Source: an uncultured Methanobrevibacter sp.
GTDB taxonomy: Archaea > Methanobacteriota > Methanobacteria > Methanobacteriales > Methanobacteriaceae
NCBI RefSeq assembly: GCF_902801725.1
Contig: NZ_CADCJB010000008.1
Location: 1-53,203, forward strand
Direction: 5' to 3'
DNA length: 53,203 nucleotides
Under the pieces are notes generated by a model. That model did not search any database and was not told where the DNA came from. It was given only the letters and a program-made list of their open reading frames with translations. This document shows positions 1-10,838 of the stretch, piece after piece. The translations under genes were made by a program, and so were the position numbers. The first letter of the stretch is position 1. Every line of letters starts with the position of its first letter.

Positions 1-99
1 TGCACCAGCTTTTAATAATAAGTGTCCAACTAAAGTGGATTTTCCGTGGTCAACGTGTCCAATAAATGCTAAGTTAAGATGTTCTTTTTCTTTTGCCAT
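1..99 (-). CDS. tuf: Translation elongation factor EF-1A (EF-Tu), 5' part only
   Basis: The 33 codons present begin [20 protein letters not shown], the N-terminus of archaeal EF-1alpha. The P-loop GHVDHGKS is complete. The protein is a GTPase that brings aminoacyl-tRNA to the ribosomal A site. The ATG at 97-99 follows an AGAGGT ribosome-binding site at a normal distance. The gene runs off the left edge, so the G2 to G5 motifs and domains 2 and 3 are not visible. It lies 161 bp downstream of fusA on the same strand, the usual rps12-rps7-fusA-tuf order. Identity is very secure although the gene is incomplete. Confidence 0.95.
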   Translation of the reverse strand, partial: MAKEKEHLNLAFIGHVDHGKSTLVGHLLLKAGA

Positions 100-164
100 A
101 ATAATAACCTCTTTTGTAATATTAACAAACAATATCTATAAGCTTAAATGATAGCTTAAATAAA

Positions 165-190
165 CTTTATACTTCAACATATAAATAGAT
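165..190 (-). promoter_or_regulatory. Possible promoter for the EF-1A gene
   Basis: The 161-bp fusA-tuf spacer is almost pure A/T. On the minus strand it contains TTTATATG (around 180-187) and AGTATAAAG (165-173), both close to the archaeal TATA-box consensus. Transcription starting about 25 bp downstream would give a leader of roughly 40-55 nt before the tuf ATG. The spacer is much longer than the others in this cluster, which fits a separate promoter, but read-through from fusA is equally possible. Confidence 0.4.
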
Positions 191-260
191 AATGTTTTTT
201 CATATAATTTTTAATAAAAAATATAAAAAAATTAAAAATATAAATTTTTAAATTTTAATC

Positions 261-2462
261 TTATAAATCACCTAAGTAGTGGCTTGCAGGGAACGGTTCT
301 GCAGATAAACCTTTTCTTTGTCTGATTTCTCTTACGATTTGATTTTGCATCTCACGTGGGAGAGGTTCAAATCCTGCGATTTCAGTAGACCATAAACATC
401 TACCTTCAGCAGCAGACCTGATGTCTCCAGCGAAACCGAACATTTCAGCTACAGGCACTTTGGATTCAATTTTAGCCATATCTCCAGTTCCTTGACCCAT
501 ATTTACGATTTGGCCTCTTCTGTTTTGAATCTCACGAGTACATGCACCCATATAATCGTTAGGAGTATCAATAACTACTTTTTGCATAGGTTCGAGTAAA
601 GCAGGTTCTGCTAACATCATGGATCCTAATATTGCGTTTCTGATAGCAGGCAATACTTGAGCAGGTCCTCTGTGAACTGCGTCTTCGTGAAGTTTTGCAT
701 CATGGAGTTTGAATTTTAATCCCATGGAAATTTCCTCACCTAAAGGACCGGTTTTTAAGGTATTTTCAAATCCTTCGAGTAACAATTCTTTTACTTCATC
801 CAAGTATTGAATACCACGGGTCATGTTGAGGAAGATACTTCTGTTGTGAACAGCCCATACTCTTCTAGCTTCTTCTTTATCTAAACCAGCTTCCATGAAG
901 TCGTTAGCTGCTTCTTTACCTTTAACTCTACCTTCTTTAATATCTCCATCTTGAATAGCATCGAAAAGGCTTTGTTCAATAGGTTCAACAGTAATGTAGA
1001 ATCTGTTGTGTTTGTTTGGAGATTTACCTTCAACTTGTGGGGAGAGTTTTCTTACGGTTTCCCTGTATACTACGATAGGTTCGGAAGTAGTGATGTCTAC
1101 ACCTTTGTCTTTGATTCTGTAACCGATAACTTCCAAGTGAAGCTCACCCATACCGGATACTAAGTGTTCACCGGTTTCTTCGTTAATATCGATTTTAACG
1201 GTTGGGTCTTCTTTACCAGTTTGTCTTAAAACCTCAATCAATTTTGGTAAATCCTTGGTGTTTTTAGCTTCTACAGCTACAGTAACTACAGGTTCTGAGA
1301 TGTGTTCTAAACCTTCGAACTCTTTGATTTTGTCTTCAGGTGAACATAAGGTTTCCCCTGCGATTGCTCCTTTAGCACCTGCAATGTAAACAATGTTACC
1401 AGCAGGTACCTTGTCGGTATTAACTCTTTCAGGACCGAAGTATACACCTACTTGCTGTACCCTGGATTTTCCGTGGGAACCGACCATGTAGACTTCAGTA
1501 CCTTTTTGAATAGCTCCACCGTATACCCTACCGGTTGCGATTTCACCAGCGTGCTTGTCAACGGATACGTTGGTAACCATTACAGCTAAAGGTCCGTCAG
1601 GTGAAGTTTCAATCATACCTTTTCCAGCAGGAGAATCAGCATCTCCGTCCCAGATGTTAGGTACTCTGTAAACTTGTGCTTCTTTAGGAGAAGGCAAGTG
1701 TTCAACTACCATACCGAGCAATACATCAGATAAAGGTACTTTTTGTGCTAATTCTTTTTCGTTTTCAGCATTACAGTAATCGATAATGTCTTTGAAATTG
1801 ATTCCGGTTTCTTGCATTGTTGGAACATTGATAGCCCAGTTGTGGTATGCTGAACCGAAAGCTACACTACCGTTGGTAAAGTCCAATTTCCATTCTTCTT
1901 TTTTGTCTTCAGGAGCCATGTTTTTGATCAATTTGTTAGCTTCCATGAAGATTTTCAAGAATCTGTTTTGCAATTCTTCAGGTTCTAATTTTAACTCGTT
2001 GATTAATCTGTCAACTTTGTTAATGAATAAAACTGGTTTTACGTTTTCTTTTAAAGCTTGTCTGAATACGGTTTCTGTTTGAGGCATGATACCTTCTACA
2101 GCACAAACTACAACTACTGCACCGTCTACAGCTCTCATAGCACGAGTTACGTCCCCACCGAAGTCAACGTGACCAGGAGTATCAATCAAGTTGATTAAGT
2201 ACTCTTTGTCTTGGTAATCGTGTACCATGGATACGTTAGCAGCATCGATAGTAATACCACGTGCTTGTTCTTGTTCATCAAAATCCAAGAATCTTTGATC
2301 CCCTGCAAGTTCTTCAGAAATCATTCCTGCACCTGCAAGTAAGTTATCAGAAAGGGTAGTTTTACCGTGATCGATGTGAGCACAGATACCGATGTTTCTG
2401 ATTTGACTAGGTTCATACATCAATTCCTTGATTTTTGCAATCATTTTGTCTCTTCTACTCAA
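261..2462 (-). CDS. fusA: Translation elongation factor EF-2
   Basis: Archaeal/eukaryotic-type EF-2, the translocation GTPase. Visible motifs are the P-loop AHIDHGKTT near the N-terminus, [12 protein letters not shown], and near the C-terminus [11 protein letters not shown], which carries the histidine converted to diphthamide in this family. The length of 733 aa is normal. The start chosen is a TTG at 2460-2462 giving (M)[17 protein letters not shown], which matches the usual EF-2 N-terminus and lies 5 nt after AGGTGG. An in-frame GTG three codons upstream falls inside that ribosome-binding site and is unlikely. The gene follows rps7 by 28 bp, within the conserved rps12-rps7-fusA-tuf string. 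Confidence 0.97.
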   Translation of the reverse strand: MSRRDKMIAKIKELMYEPSQIRNIGICAHIDHGKTTLSDNLLAGAGMISEELAGDQRFLDFDEQEQARGITIDAANVSMVHDYQDKEYLINLIDTPGHVDFGGDVTRAMRAVDGAVVVVCAVEGIMPQTETVFRQALKENVKPVLFINKVDRLINELKLEPEELQNRFLKIFMEANKLIKNMAPEDKKEEWKLDFTNGSVAFGSAYHNWAINVPTMQETGINFKDIIDYCNAENEKELAQKVPLSDVLLGMVVEHLPSPKEAQVYRVPNIWDGDADSPAGKGMIETSPDGPLAVMVTNVSVDKHAGEIATGRVYGGAIQKGTEVYMVGSHGKSRVQQVGVYFGPERVNTDKVPAGNIVYIAGAKGAIAGETLCSPEDKIKEFEGLEHISEPVVTVAVEAKNTKDLPKLIEVLRQTGKEDPTVKIDINEETGEHLVSGMGELHLEVIGYRIKDKGVDITTSEPIVVYRETVRKLSPQVEGKSPNKHNRFYITVEPIEQSLFDAIQDGDIKEGRVKGKEAANDFMEAGLDKEEARRVWAVHNRSIFLNMTRGIQYLDEVKELLLEGFENTLKTGPLGEEISMGLKFKLHDAKLHEDAVHRGPAQVLPAIRNAILGSMMLAEPALLEPMQKVVIDTPNDYMGACTREIQNRRGQIVNMGQGTGDMAKIESKVPVAEMFGFAGDIRSAAEGRCLWSTEIAGFEPLPREMQNQIVREIRQRKGLSAEPFPASHYLGDL

Positions 2463-2490
2463 AATAACCACCTATATAAACATTATATGA

Positions 2491-3051
2491 TTAGTGCGCT
2501 GCTTTAGCAACTCTTTCTTTCTCTTCAGCTTTTTGTAAAGCAAAGCTTCTGGAATCTTCTTCAGAAGCAAGAATTAATTCATCAGCTAAACATTCAGCAA
2601 CAGATTTTCTGTTTTTGAATGAAGATTGTAAAGTACCTCTAGTCAAGAATCCTAATGAAAGGTCTACTCTTCTTTGTGGTGAGATATCTACAGCCACTTG
2701 GTATCCAATACCACCGTATTTGATACGGGTAGTTTCTTCACGAGGTGCAGTGTTTTCAACTGCAGTAACTAAAACTTGAACAGGATTCTTTTTAGTTCTT
2801 CTATTGATAATTTCTAATGCATCTTTTACGATGTTGTAAGCTTTATTCTTTTTACCAGAGTTGAGATGAGTTCTCATAACTTTGTTTATTAATCTTTCAA
2901 CAATTGATACTTTAGATTTTGCGAATTGTCTTTTTACGTGTCTACCAGAAGTGTGTGGAACTAAAGTTTCGTCTAAGCAGATATATTTTACTAAACCTAA
3001 GTCCTCAACTTTTACTTCATCGAGATCCCATTTATTGAATAATTTACTCAT
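2491..3051 (-). CDS. rps7: 30S ribosomal protein uS7
   Basis: Small-subunit protein S7, which binds the 3' major domain of 16S rRNA and initiates assembly of the head. The 186-aa protein has the archaeal N-terminal extension (about residues 1-45) before the conserved core. Core segments include GKKNKAYNIVKDALEIIN, NPVQVLVTAVEN and GGIGYQVAVDISPQRR. The ATG follows TAAGGAG. It lies 12 bp after rps12 and 28 bp before fusA, so co-transcription is very likely. Confidence 0.97.
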   Translation of the reverse strand: MSKLFNKWDLDEVKVEDLGLVKYICLDETLVPHTSGRHVKRQFAKSKVSIVERLINKVMRTHLNSGKKNKAYNIVKDALEIINRRTKKNPVQVLVTAVENTAPREETTRIKYGGIGYQVAVDISPQRRVDLSLGFLTRGTLQSSFKNRKSVAECLADELILASEEDSRSFALQKAEEKERVAKAAH

Positions 3052-3063
3052 AAATATAACTCC

Positions 3064-3489
3064 TTATCTTACAGGTTTTTCTATTTTTCCACTTACCATT
3101 TCAGATAAAGCTACGTTGTTAACTTTGGAAACTTTCCAACGAACCCCTGGGATATCTCCCATGGATCTTCCGGAAGGTCCACCAATTCCTTCAATCATCA
3201 CTTCATCGTGCTCATCGATAAATCCGATAGCTCCGTCACCTGGTGCGAAAGCTGTTAATTGTTTACCGTTTTTAATCAATTGAACACGAACACATTTACG
3301 GATAGCAGAGTTAGGTTGTTTTGCTTCTATCCCTACTTTTTCGATTACAATTCCTCTTGCTTGAGGAGCTCCTTCGAGAGGATCTGCTTTAACGTCTAAC
3401 CTTAAAGCTCTCCTTTTGTAATCCACATCTTTCCACTTAAAATTTTGTCTATTCTTTTTAAGTTTTTTTGCAGCAAAAAGTCCTGGCAT
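3064..3489 (-). CDS. rps12: 30S ribosomal protein uS12
   Basis: Small-subunit protein S12 of the decoding centre, 141 aa, the normal archaeal length. The universally conserved loop [18 protein letters not shown] is present, as is the downstream [19 protein letters not shown] segment. Lysine-rich N-terminus ([12 protein letters not shown]) as in archaeal homologues. It is the first gene after a 329-bp AT-rich spacer holding a TATA-like promoter, so it probably opens the rps12-rps7-fusA transcript. Confidence 0.97.
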   Translation of the reverse strand: MPGLFAAKKLKKNRQNFKWKDVDYKRRALRLDVKADPLEGAPQARGIVIEKVGIEAKQPNSAIRKCVRVQLIKNGKQLTAFAPGDGAIGFIDEHDEVMIEGIGGPSGRSMGDIPGVRWKVSKVNNVALSEMVSGKIEKPVR

Positions 3490-3818
3490 ATTTTTTTCCT
3501 CTAATCTTTTTGTTAAAATGCATATCTAAGAATCCACCGCTGCGATTTATACTATAGTCTATAGTACAATCTAAATTCAAAGATATTAATCAGTATAATA
3601 ATATAATTTAGATAAAAAAACAAATTATATCTAAAAAAGATATCTTGAAATTATATTCAAACATAGACAAAAAGCACACATAGTCATGTTATAAAACAGT
3701 ACAGATATCTTATGATAAAATATATATTTCAACCTTTATAAAGGTATGTATTTACTATTTATATAAAAATAAAAAAAGTATTTTTTAGAAAAATAAATTA
3801 AATAAAATAGCTCGAAAG
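3490..3818. other. 329-bp AT-rich spacer between nusA and rps12
   Basis: I see no gene in this stretch. It holds the transcription end of the nusA side (a hairpin overlapping the nusA stop, then several T-rich tracts on the minus strand) and, near 3544-3556, a TATA-like element for rps12. The remainder is A/T-rich with other TATA-like strings such as TTATATAAA near 3761 on the plus strand, which cannot be assigned. Confidence 0.6.
3544..3556 (-). promoter_or_regulatory. TATA-box promoter of rps12-rps7-fusA
   Basis: On the minus strand this reads TATAGTATAAATC, a good archaeal TATA element. It is embedded in the palindromic string ACTATAGTCTATAGT. A start site about 25 bp downstream, near 3520, would give a leader of about 30 nt before the rps12 ATG. 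Its place after a terminator supports a promoter that separates the ribosomal-protein genes from the RNA polymerase operon. Confidence 0.5.
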
Positions 3819-3825
3819 CTATTTT
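3804..3825 (-). terminator. Hairpin terminator overlapping the nusA stop codon
   Basis: A perfect 9-bp inverted repeat (arms AAAATAGCT and AGCTATTTT) with a 4-nt TTCG loop on the minus strand. The nusA stop codon TAG (3819-3821) lies in the first arm. The minus strand downstream is T-rich, including runs of six and seven T near 3768-3786. It plausibly ends the rpoH-rpoB-rpoA-rpl30e-nusA transcript. Confidence 0.6.
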
Positions 3826-4250
3826 AAAATAATATTGTCAATATTATGTTGTCTATTTGCTAATAATTTAGCTCTTTCAATATTGATTCCGTTTTTACCG
3901 ATAGCAATACGTTTGTTTGTATTGTCTGCTGTGACAGTAGCTATTTTCTCGCCTGACTGCTTTTGACTTACTTTAACAGATTTCACTTTAGCAGGGGATA
4001 AAACGTTTTTAATAAATTGTATTGGATCATCGTCTAGTTCAATGATTTCAACACCTTTATCTACTGCTCTTTGAACTTTAGATACGGAACTTCCACCTTT
4101 ACCAATTGCAAGTCCCATGTCACCATTCTTAACAACGAAAGTAACTTTTCCATGTTCATCATCGATAATGCAATCTTTAACCATTGCTCCAGTCATATTT
4201 TCGAAAAGAGCTATGTATCTAATTTCATTTGCACTAAATTTAATAGACAC
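3819..4250 (-). CDS. nusA: NusA-like KH-domain transcription factor
   Basis: Archaeal short NusA, 143 aa, made only of the two KH RNA-binding domains; it lacks the S1 and N-terminal RNA polymerase-binding parts of bacterial NusA, as is usual in archaea. The KH motifs are MGLAIGKGGSSVSKVQ (about residues 45-62) and RIAIGKNGINIERAKLL (about 113-129). It is the last gene of the RNA polymerase operon, 6 bp after rpl30e. Confidence 0.93.
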   Translation of the reverse strand: MSIKFSANEIRYIALFENMTGAMVKDCIIDDEHGKVTFVVKNGDMGLAIGKGGSSVSKVQRAVDKGVEIIELDDDPIQFIKNVLSPAKVKSVKVSQKQSGEKIATVTADNTNKRIAIGKNGINIERAKLLANRQHNIDNIILK

Positions 4251-4256
4251 TTAAAT

Positions 4257-4553
4257 CTACCTCAAATCGTCTAATATTGTAGAATCTCCTGGATCGTTTA
4301 CGATTAATGTAGCAACAGTGAAAGGTTTACCACAAACAGAACCCAAATCTACACTAGTTCCATCATATACAAAGGATGGAATTTCGGAAAGATTTGCATA
4401 ATATTCAACATCTTCAAGAATTTCTTTAGGAGCGTTAGCGGCAACAACTACAAGTTGACCTTTTCCTAATTTTAAAGATTGAATTGATTTTTCAGAGCCT
4501 AAAGTCACATCACCAGTGTCGACAGCTACCCTGATTCCTCTATCTACGTCCAT
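4257..4553 (-). CDS. rpl30e: 50S ribosomal protein eL30
   Basis: Ribosomal protein L30e of the L7Ae/L30e RNA-binding fold, 98 aa. Typical segments are DTGDVTLGSEKSIQSLKLGK near the N-terminus and VVAANAPKEILEDVEYYA in the middle. Two ATG codons are adjacent (4554-4556 and 4551-4553); the second gives 7-nt spacing from AGGAGG and the usual MDVDRGIRV start, so it is preferred. The gene sits between rpoA2 (12 bp) and nusA, as in most euryarchaea. Confidence 0.94.
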   Translation of the reverse strand: MDVDRGIRVAVDTGDVTLGSEKSIQSLKLGKGQLVVVAANAPKEILEDVEYYANLSEIPSFVYDGTSVDLGSVCGKPFTVATLIVNDPGDSTILDDLR

Positions 4554-4564
4554 CATCTAGCCTC

Positions 4565-5752
4565 CTATTCATTTTTATAATCCATTTTGACACCGACAGA
4601 ACCGGTACCAAGAGGTATTGGTTGTCCAATAATAATATTTTCGATGATACCTGTTAAATCATCCACTTCACCGCGAATACTTGCGCGAAGTAAATGTTTA
4701 CCAGTCTCTTCAAAAGCTGCACGAGCTAAAACACTTGATTTTTCACCACTAATACCGTGTCTTCCGATAGATTTTACGACACCTTCGGAAGTCATGATAT
4801 CTGCAACTAACATAATATGTCTTACGTCTACACTAAGACCTTGTTCTGAAAGTGTATTTTGAGCTTCGTTAATAATAGATTGACGAGCTGCTTCGATTCC
4901 TAAAACTTCACCAATCTCATGAATGTTGTTGGTGGTAGTTCTCACATGATCGATACCTTCCATATCAAGAATTTCCTTGAGGTTTGATCCTTCGGTATGG
5001 ATAATCCATTCGTCATCACGACGAATAATAACTTTTCCAATACCTTTTATACCACTTATCTGCAAATCACGAACCTTGTCTGCCAAGAGACGGAGTTCCC
5101 TGATTTCAAATTTTGGTTCTTTGGAATCGGTTTTTCCTGATGGAATAACAATTTCATCATTATTAATAACAGCTTTCTTGAAAGTTTTTCCAATGATAGC
5201 ATTGATTTCTTCACGATCAAGTCTTTTTTCCTCAATCTTCTTACTATCTAAAATTGCTTCAACTTCCATAGTACCATAATTTAAATTGAAATCGGAAAGA
5301 ATATCGTTAATAGTACTTTTACCAATTTTATTAGCTAAAGTCCTGACAAACTCCTCGTCATCACGTCTTTCCTCATCAAAGTAAATATCCATAGTTGGAG
5401 TAGCAATCTCTTTTCTTGCATCAACAATCTCAATAAGTCTCGGAAGACCTAATGTTACGTTTAGCTCAGTTACCCCTGCATAGTGAAAAGTACGCATAGT
5501 CATCTGAGTACCCGGTTCACCAACAGATTGAGCAGCTACTGTTCCAACAGCCTCTCCAGCTTCTACATGAGCTCGGTCATAGGCATTTTTAAGCTTAATA
5601 ATTAATTTTCTTAATTCATCATCAGTTAAATCCTTTTGGATATAAGCTTTGGCCAAATCTTCGATATAACTATCTGGAAAATCAATGTTAAGATTTTCAG
5701 CATCATTAATTTCAATTATTGTATCATTTATTTTAGTTATAACATCATCCAT
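4565..5752 (-). CDS. rpoA2: DNA-directed RNA polymerase subunit A''
   Basis: C-terminal part of the largest RNA polymerase subunit, which is split in archaea; 395 aa is normal. The trigger-loop region, [22 protein letters not shown], is at about residues 73-94. Near the C-terminus are [16 protein letters not shown] and [15 protein letters not shown], corresponding to the conserved end of the beta'/Rpb1 catalytic module. The ATG follows GGTG and lies 8 bp after the rpoA1 stop, so translational coupling is likely. It assembles with A', B' and B''. Confidence 0.97.
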   Translation of the reverse strand: MDDVITKINDTIIEINDAENLNIDFPDSYIEDLAKAYIQKDLTDDELRKLIIKLKNAYDRAHVEAGEAVGTVAAQSVGEPGTQMTMRTFHYAGVTELNVTLGLPRLIEIVDARKEIATPTMDIYFDEERRDDEEFVRTLANKIGKSTINDILSDFNLNYGTMEVEAILDSKKIEEKRLDREEINAIIGKTFKKAVINNDEIVIPSGKTDSKEPKFEIRELRLLADKVRDLQISGIKGIGKVIIRRDDEWIIHTEGSNLKEILDMEGIDHVRTTTNNIHEIGEVLGIEAARQSIINEAQNTLSEQGLSVDVRHIMLVADIMTSEGVVKSIGRHGISGEKSSVLARAAFEETGKHLLRASIRGEVDDLTGIIENIIIGQPIPLGTGSVGVKMDYKNE

Positions 5753-5760
5753 AGTTACAC

Positions 5761-8700
5761 CTACTTACCTTCTACTCCACTTTCCATTCTGATTTCGTCA
5801 ATTAGCTTGTTCAAGTCAGCCGGTTTACCGAAGTCAGATTTTGCAGGATCTACACCGTCTTCACCAAACATGGTTTGGATAACGTTACCCTGATTGTCTG
5901 TAACAAGACCGGATTGCTTAACTTGTAAATCTTGCAATGCGTTTACGAGTCTTCTTTGCATGTAACCGGATTGAGCGGTACGAATCGCTGTATCTACAAG
6001 ACCTTCTCTTCCTCCCATTGCGTGGAAGAAGAATTCGATTGGGTCGAGACCTGATTTGTAACTTGAGTGAACAAATCCTTTAGCTTTAGCCCCTAACTCA
6101 CCTTTCTTGAAGTGAGGTAAGGTTCTGTTAAGGTATCCCCTTTCGATACGTCCACCCCTAACCGCTTGTTGTCCTACACAAGCAGTAATCTGGGTAAGGT
6201 TCAGCATGGATGCCCTTGCACCGGTACGTGCCATTACTACAGAGTGGTTTTCTACAGCCATCACATGTTCGTATGGGTCATCGTCAGATTGTTTACCCAT
6301 TGTAAGGTAGTTTTCAGCAATTTGACCGGACATATCCCTAGCTTCCCCGAGAACCTGCATGATTTTCATCTCTAAGGTCTCTTCAAGACTTCTACCAGGC
6401 AAAGCTTGGAGATATCCTTCTTCATAAGATTCAACAAGTTTATCTACTTCAGCCATCTTATTGTCCAAGTGCTCGTTAATACGGTCTTGAGCTTCAGCCG
6501 GAATTTCCTCATCATTTAAGGAGGTTGTAATTCCAGTCTTCATAATTCCACAGATAGCAAGGTCAGTGGATCTGTCTAAGAACTCTTTAGCCCTACCCGG
6601 ACCATATTCCTTAACGATTTTATCCAGGATTTTACCTGAGAATGAACCGTAAGCGGATTCATCAATAACACCATGTACAAGAATACCGTTTTTGATTACA
6701 ACATTTGCATCGGTTTGCGGGTATACTACAGGACATTTTGAAATCTCCGCACTATAAGATAAGTTCAAGTCATTAGGTAACAATAATGAGAACAACTCTT
6801 TACCTGTCCATTTTTCTCCTTTTTCCTTGTAAATGTATGAATCCTCATCAAATTCAGGATCATATTTTAAAATCCAATGGCCTGATTTGAATTCAGGTAT
6901 TTTCAAGTGAGATTTACGGATAATTTGTAAAGCGTCCTCTTCTGTGAATTCAACACCATCCCTGGTTAAAAGATAAGCTCCAGAAATGTGGTCGTGAATT
7001 GCACCAATAATAGGTCCTCCGAACCTTGGGGATAGGATGTGTTCCTGTACACGCATCAATGACTTAGCTTCCGCTCTGGATTCGTCAGTCTGGAATACGT
7101 GCATGTTCATTTCGTCTCCATCGAAATCCGCATTGTATGGAGGACATACACATAAGTTTAATCTGAAAGTTTTGTATGGAAGTACTCTTACTTCGTGAGC
7201 CATCATACTCATTCTGTGCAATGAAGGCTGACGGTTGAACAGTACCATGTCCCCATCTTTCAGGTGTCTTTCAATAATGAAACCAGGTTCTAACTGTTCA
7301 AGAATCAGTTCTTTGGTTTCTTCTGTACGTACCCTGATTTTTCTTCCGTCTTTTCTGATTACATAGTTTGCACCAGGGTGAACTTCTGGACCGTTTTCAA
7401 TGTATTTTTTCATTTCATCCATGTTCCATTCATTTACATATACTGGTACGGTTACTTCTTTTGCAATCATTTCAGGTACACCGACCTCGTTGATACTGAT
7501 GTTAGGGTCAGGTGAAATTACTGTACGTGCAGAGAAGTTTACACGTTTACCGGAAAGGTTGGATCTGAATCTTCCTTCTTTTCCTTTCAGCCTTTGAGTC
7601 AAGGTCTTGAGAGGTCTTCCGGACCTGTGTCTTGCAGGTGGAACACCACTGGCTTCATTGTCAAAGTAAGTGGTAACGTGATATTGGAGTAATTCCCATA
7701 AGTCTTCAACAATCAATTGAGGAGCACCTGCTTCCATATTCTCAAGCAAACGTTGATTGATACGTAAAATATCTACAAGCTTGTGTGTCAAGTCATCTTC
7801 AGACCTTTCACCGGTATCCAAAGTAATTGATGGCCTTACGGTTACAGGAGGAACAGGAAGTACTGTTAATACTAACCATTCTGGTCTTGCAACTTCAGGG
7901 TTAACTCCTAAAATGAATGAATCGTAATCAGTAATGTTTTCAAGTCTTTCACGTACTTCGGATGCGGTCAATTTGTAATCTCCTTGACGGATAGTTACAG
8001 GTTTATCCAAGAGGATAGGTTCCTGAATTAAATCCTGGAGGTATTGTTTGACATAGTCTCTGGTACGTTTTTTGTATTCCTTGAAGACTTTGTCCTCGAA
8101 TTTTTCTTCGTTTTCTGCAATGATTTGAGCTTTTTCCTCTTCCAAATCTGCAATTGCATCTTCTTCGTCTTCTTCGCTGTCTTGGAGTTTTTCGATTTTT
8201 TTGTCGATTTTTTCAATCTTTTTCTCGAATTCCTCTTCAATGTCTGCAACGATTTTATCATGAATCTTTTTCAATTCATCAGAATTTTTAGCTTCAATCA
8301 TGTCATAGCTTGCTTCAATATCAGCCAAGGACTGATTTTTCTTACAGTGAGGACATAACTGTTTTGGATCAATGTATTTGAAAGGATGTTTTTCTTCAGT
8401 TTCATCCCTTTCCATGTAAGCTTCAGCATAAAGCTGATCCAATATATTCAATAATATATCTTCCCTATCAGCATCGTCATAGGTGTCTTCCCCTTCAGGA
8501 TAGACCTCTTTCATGATTTTATCGACAATGTCATTTTGTTTTGTCTCGTTCATTTCGACTTTTTTGGTATCATTCTGCAATTTCTTTAAGATTTCAGAGA
8601 TGCTTTCCTTGTTCTCCAATGCTTCAGTTATTTTTTCAGTGTATTCTTCGAGTTCAGCTTCAGATAAAAGAACACGACCGCAACTGTTACATGTGGAACG

Positions 8701-8988
8701 TAAAATCTTATGAATCACATCACCAAAACCAATGTGAATAACTGGTCTTGCAAGTTCGATACTTCCGAAGTGTCCTTGACAATCTCCACCTCTGAAACCA
8801 CAGGTTCTGCAGACTAAACTAGGGTCAATAACACCTAAACGAGGATCCATTAAACCTTTTTCAATAGGGAAACCATCATCCTCATAGGTGTCTGGAGTTT
8901 CAACAGTAACAACAGACATTTCACGAATGTCCTCAGGAGACATTAGCCCAAAATTTATTTGTTTAATTTTTTTAATATAACCGTTCAT
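5761..8988 (-). CDS. rpoA1: DNA-directed RNA polymerase subunit A', with a large insertion
   Basis: N-terminal part of the largest polymerase subunit. The catalytic Mg2+ loop [13 protein letters not shown] is at about residues 619-631 (D621, D623, D625). The clamp zinc site C60-x2-C63-x6-C70-x2-H73 is intact. The second zinc pair C100-x2-C103 is separated from its partner pair C212-x2-C215 by a long stretch. The protein has 1075 aa, while family members that I know are near 870-900. The excess lies at about residues 130-330: an acidic segment before C212 and a Lys/Glu-rich predicted coiled coil after C215. The ATG follows AAGGAG. All conserved motifs are in frame, so this is a real insertion and not a frameshift artefact. 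Confidence 0.97.
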   Translation of the reverse strand: MNGYIKKIKQINFGLMSPEDIREMSVVTVETPDTYEDDGFPIEKGLMDPRLGVIDPSLVCRTCGFRGGDCQGHFGSIELARPVIHIGFGDVIHKILRSTCNSCGRVLLSEAELEEYTEKITEALENKESISEILKKLQNDTKKVEMNETKQNDIVDKIMKEVYPEGEDTYDDADREDILLNILDQLYAEAYMERDETEEKHPFKYIDPKQLCPHCKKNQSLADIEASYDMIEAKNSDELKKIHDKIVADIEEEFEKKIEKIDKKIEKLQDSEEDEEDAIADLEEEKAQIIAENEEKFEDKVFKEYKKRTRDYVKQYLQDLIQEPILLDKPVTIRQGDYKLTASEVRERLENITDYDSFILGVNPEVARPEWLVLTVLPVPPVTVRPSITLDTGERSEDDLTHKLVDILRINQRLLENMEAGAPQLIVEDLWELLQYHVTTYFDNEASGVPPARHRSGRPLKTLTQRLKGKEGRFRSNLSGKRVNFSARTVISPDPNISINEVGVPEMIAKEVTVPVYVNEWNMDEMKKYIENGPEVHPGANYVIRKDGRKIRVRTEETKELILEQLEPGFIIERHLKDGDMVLFNRQPSLHRMSMMAHEVRVLPYKTFRLNLCVCPPYNADFDGDEMNMHVFQTDESRAEAKSLMRVQEHILSPRFGGPIIGAIHDHISGAYLLTRDGVEFTEEDALQIIRKSHLKIPEFKSGHWILKYDPEFDEDSYIYKEKGEKWTGKELFSLLLPNDLNLSYSAEISKCPVVYPQTDANVVIKNGILVHGVIDESAYGSFSGKILDKIVKEYGPGRAKEFLDRSTDLAICGIMKTGITTSLNDEEIPAEAQDRINEHLDNKMAEVDKLVESYEEGYLQALPGRSLEETLEMKIMQVLGEARDMSGQIAENYLTMGKQSDDDPYEHVMAVENHSVVMARTGARASMLNLTQITACVGQQAVRGGRIERGYLNRTLPHFKKGELGAKAKGFVHSSYKSGLDPIEFFFHAMGGREGLVDTAIRTAQSGYMQRRLVNALQDLQVKQSGLVTDNQGNVIQTMFGEDGVDPAKSDFGKPADLNKLIDEIRMESGVEGK

Positions 8989-9013
8989 GTGTTGGCTCCT
9001 TATATCGATTTAA

Positions 9014-10819
9014 TTATGCTTTGTCTCCTAAAACTAATTTAGGGAAAATACATAAACTCTTAAGTTCGTCTAATAATAATTTAAATGCGTATGAAATTTC
9101 AACAGGGTATGTTTCCACATCTCCACAGATAGGACAGTATTTTTTATTTTTATTCTTATCGAATACTGCTAGCATACCACAGTTTTCACAGACAATAGCT
9201 TCGTATTTGTCTGATTCATCTAATAATCTTTCTTTTAAGGTTAATGCTGCACCGTGTGCAATAAGACAATCCCTTTCCATTTCTCCGAATCTTAAACCAC
9301 CTTCACGTGCTCTACCTTCAGTAGGCTGACGTGTAAGCACTTGTACTGGACCTCTGGAACGGGCGTAAACCTTATCAGTAGTCATGTGGTGTAATTTTTG
9401 GTAATATGCAACACCTACAAATATTTCTGCATCCAATCTTTCACCGGTCACTCCGCTGTATAAAGATTCACATCCTGCAGATTCAAATCCGTTATTAAGG
9501 AGTTGCTGCTTGATTTCTTCTTCAAGGTCCTGATTGAATGGAGTTGCATCCACTCTTTCACCTTCAAGACACCCTGCTTTACCTGCAACCATCTCAAGCA
9601 CCTGACCGATACTCATCCTGGACGGAATCGCGTGAGGGTTAACAATTAAATCAGGCACTACACCGAATTCTGTGAATGGAATGTCTTCAGGGGACAATAT
9701 CAAACCGACAACCCCTTTCTGACCGTGCCTTGATGCAAATTTATCACCAAATTCAGGTTGTCTTGTATCCCTTACTCTGATTTTTGCCAATCTGGAACCT
9801 TCAACAGTTTCAGAAAGGAGCACTGCATCAACAATACCTTTTTCACCATGTCTTACAGTTACAGAAGTTTCCCTTCTTCTATCTGCAACAGTACCGAAGT
9901 CCTCTTCCAAAAATCTTGGAGGTGAAGTTTTTCCAATCAATACATCACCGGATTTTACAACGGATTCAGGATTGACTACACCATCATCGTCCAGGTTTCT
10001 GTAAGCCTCTTCAGACCTGTATCCTTTGATGTTTTTGTCAGGCACTTCAAACTTGTCGACTTGCCCACCAGCATATCTTTTTTCTGAAGTGTCGTAAGCC
10101 CTGAAGAATGAGGATCTTGCAAGTCCCCTTTCCAAAGCTCCTTTGTTAATGACCATTGCGTCTTCCATGTTGTATCCTTCATAGGACATCAAAGCTACAA
10201 CAAAGTTTTGACCTGATGGCCTTAAATCATAATTAGTTGAATCGATAATACGTGTTTTTACGATAGGAGTTTGAGGATGATGTAACAGGTGAGCCCTAGT
10301 ATCAGTACGCAATGCATAGTTTGATACATATAAACCTAAAGCCTGTTTTGTCATTCCCGCTTCCATGGTATTCCTTGGAGAAGAGTTGTGATCAGAGAAT
10401 GGAATAATTCCTGCACAGATACCGAGCATGGTAGCAGGGTCGATTTCCAAGTGAGTGTGCTCTTCACTTAAATCTGCCAAAGACATTGCAATGTAGGAGT
10501 TTTCCTCTTCTTCAGCATCTAAGTATTCGATAAGACCATTATCGATTAAGTCATCCCATTTTAATTTTCCGTTTGCGATTTTGTTTAAATGTTCTTCTCT
10601 TAAAAGAGGAACTCCTTCCTTAACAATAATCAATGGTCTTCTTGCTCTACCTGGATCGTTAAATATATAAATTTCATTATTGTCTTCATAGTATGTGATA
10701 TTCATTTCGTGAGAGATTTCGCCGTTTCTTCTTTTTTCTCTCATCTCTTGAGTAAACTCAACCGGATTTTCACAAGCACCGAGAAGTTCACCATTTATGT
10801 AAATTTTACACTTTTGCAA
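9014..10819 (-). CDS. rpoB1: DNA-directed RNA polymerase subunit B'
   Basis: C-terminal part of the second-largest subunit, split in this lineage; 601 aa. Visible motifs are [28 protein letters not shown] (active-site wall), [18 protein letters not shown], and a zinc site CENCG...CPICG near the C-terminus. The start is a TTG at 10817-10819 giving (M)[15 protein letters not shown], 7 nt after AGGAGG. Longer in-frame extensions would run through that ribosome-binding site. It begins 19 bp after the rpoB2 stop. Confidence 0.96.
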   Translation of the reverse strand: MQKCKIYINGELLGACENPVEFTQEMREKRRNGEISHEMNITYYEDNNEIYIFNDPGRARRPLIIVKEGVPLLREEHLNKIANGKLKWDDLIDNGLIEYLDAEEEENSYIAMSLADLSEEHTHLEIDPATMLGICAGIIPFSDHNSSPRNTMEAGMTKQALGLYVSNYALRTDTRAHLLHHPQTPIVKTRIIDSTNYDLRPSGQNFVVALMSYEGYNMEDAMVINKGALERGLARSSFFRAYDTSEKRYAGGQVDKFEVPDKNIKGYRSEEAYRNLDDDGVVNPESVVKSGDVLIGKTSPPRFLEEDFGTVADRRRETSVTVRHGEKGIVDAVLLSETVEGSRLAKIRVRDTRQPEFGDKFASRHGQKGVVGLILSPEDIPFTEFGVVPDLIVNPHAIPSRMSIGQVLEMVAGKAGCLEGERVDATPFNQDLEEEIKQQLLNNGFESAGCESLYSGVTGERLDAEIFVGVAYYQKLHHMTTDKVYARSRGPVQVLTRQPTEGRAREGGLRFGEMERDCLIAHGAALTLKERLLDESDKYEAIVCENCGMLAVFDKNKNKKYCPICGDVETYPVEISYAFKLLLDELKSLCIFPKLVLGDKA

Positions 10820-10838
10820 AAAATTCCCTCCTAATAGC

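Noticed and set aside
2463-2471. GTG start for fusA at 2469-2471
   Set aside because: The codon is inside the AGGTGG ribosome-binding site. The TTG three codons later matches known EF-2 N-termini.
8044-8358. 104-codon plus-strand open frame rich in Phe and Leu opposite rpoA1
   Set aside because: It is the antisense of the Lys/Glu-rich coiled coil in RpoA', which automatically gives a Phe/Leu-rich frame. It has no ribosome-binding site and no recognised domain.
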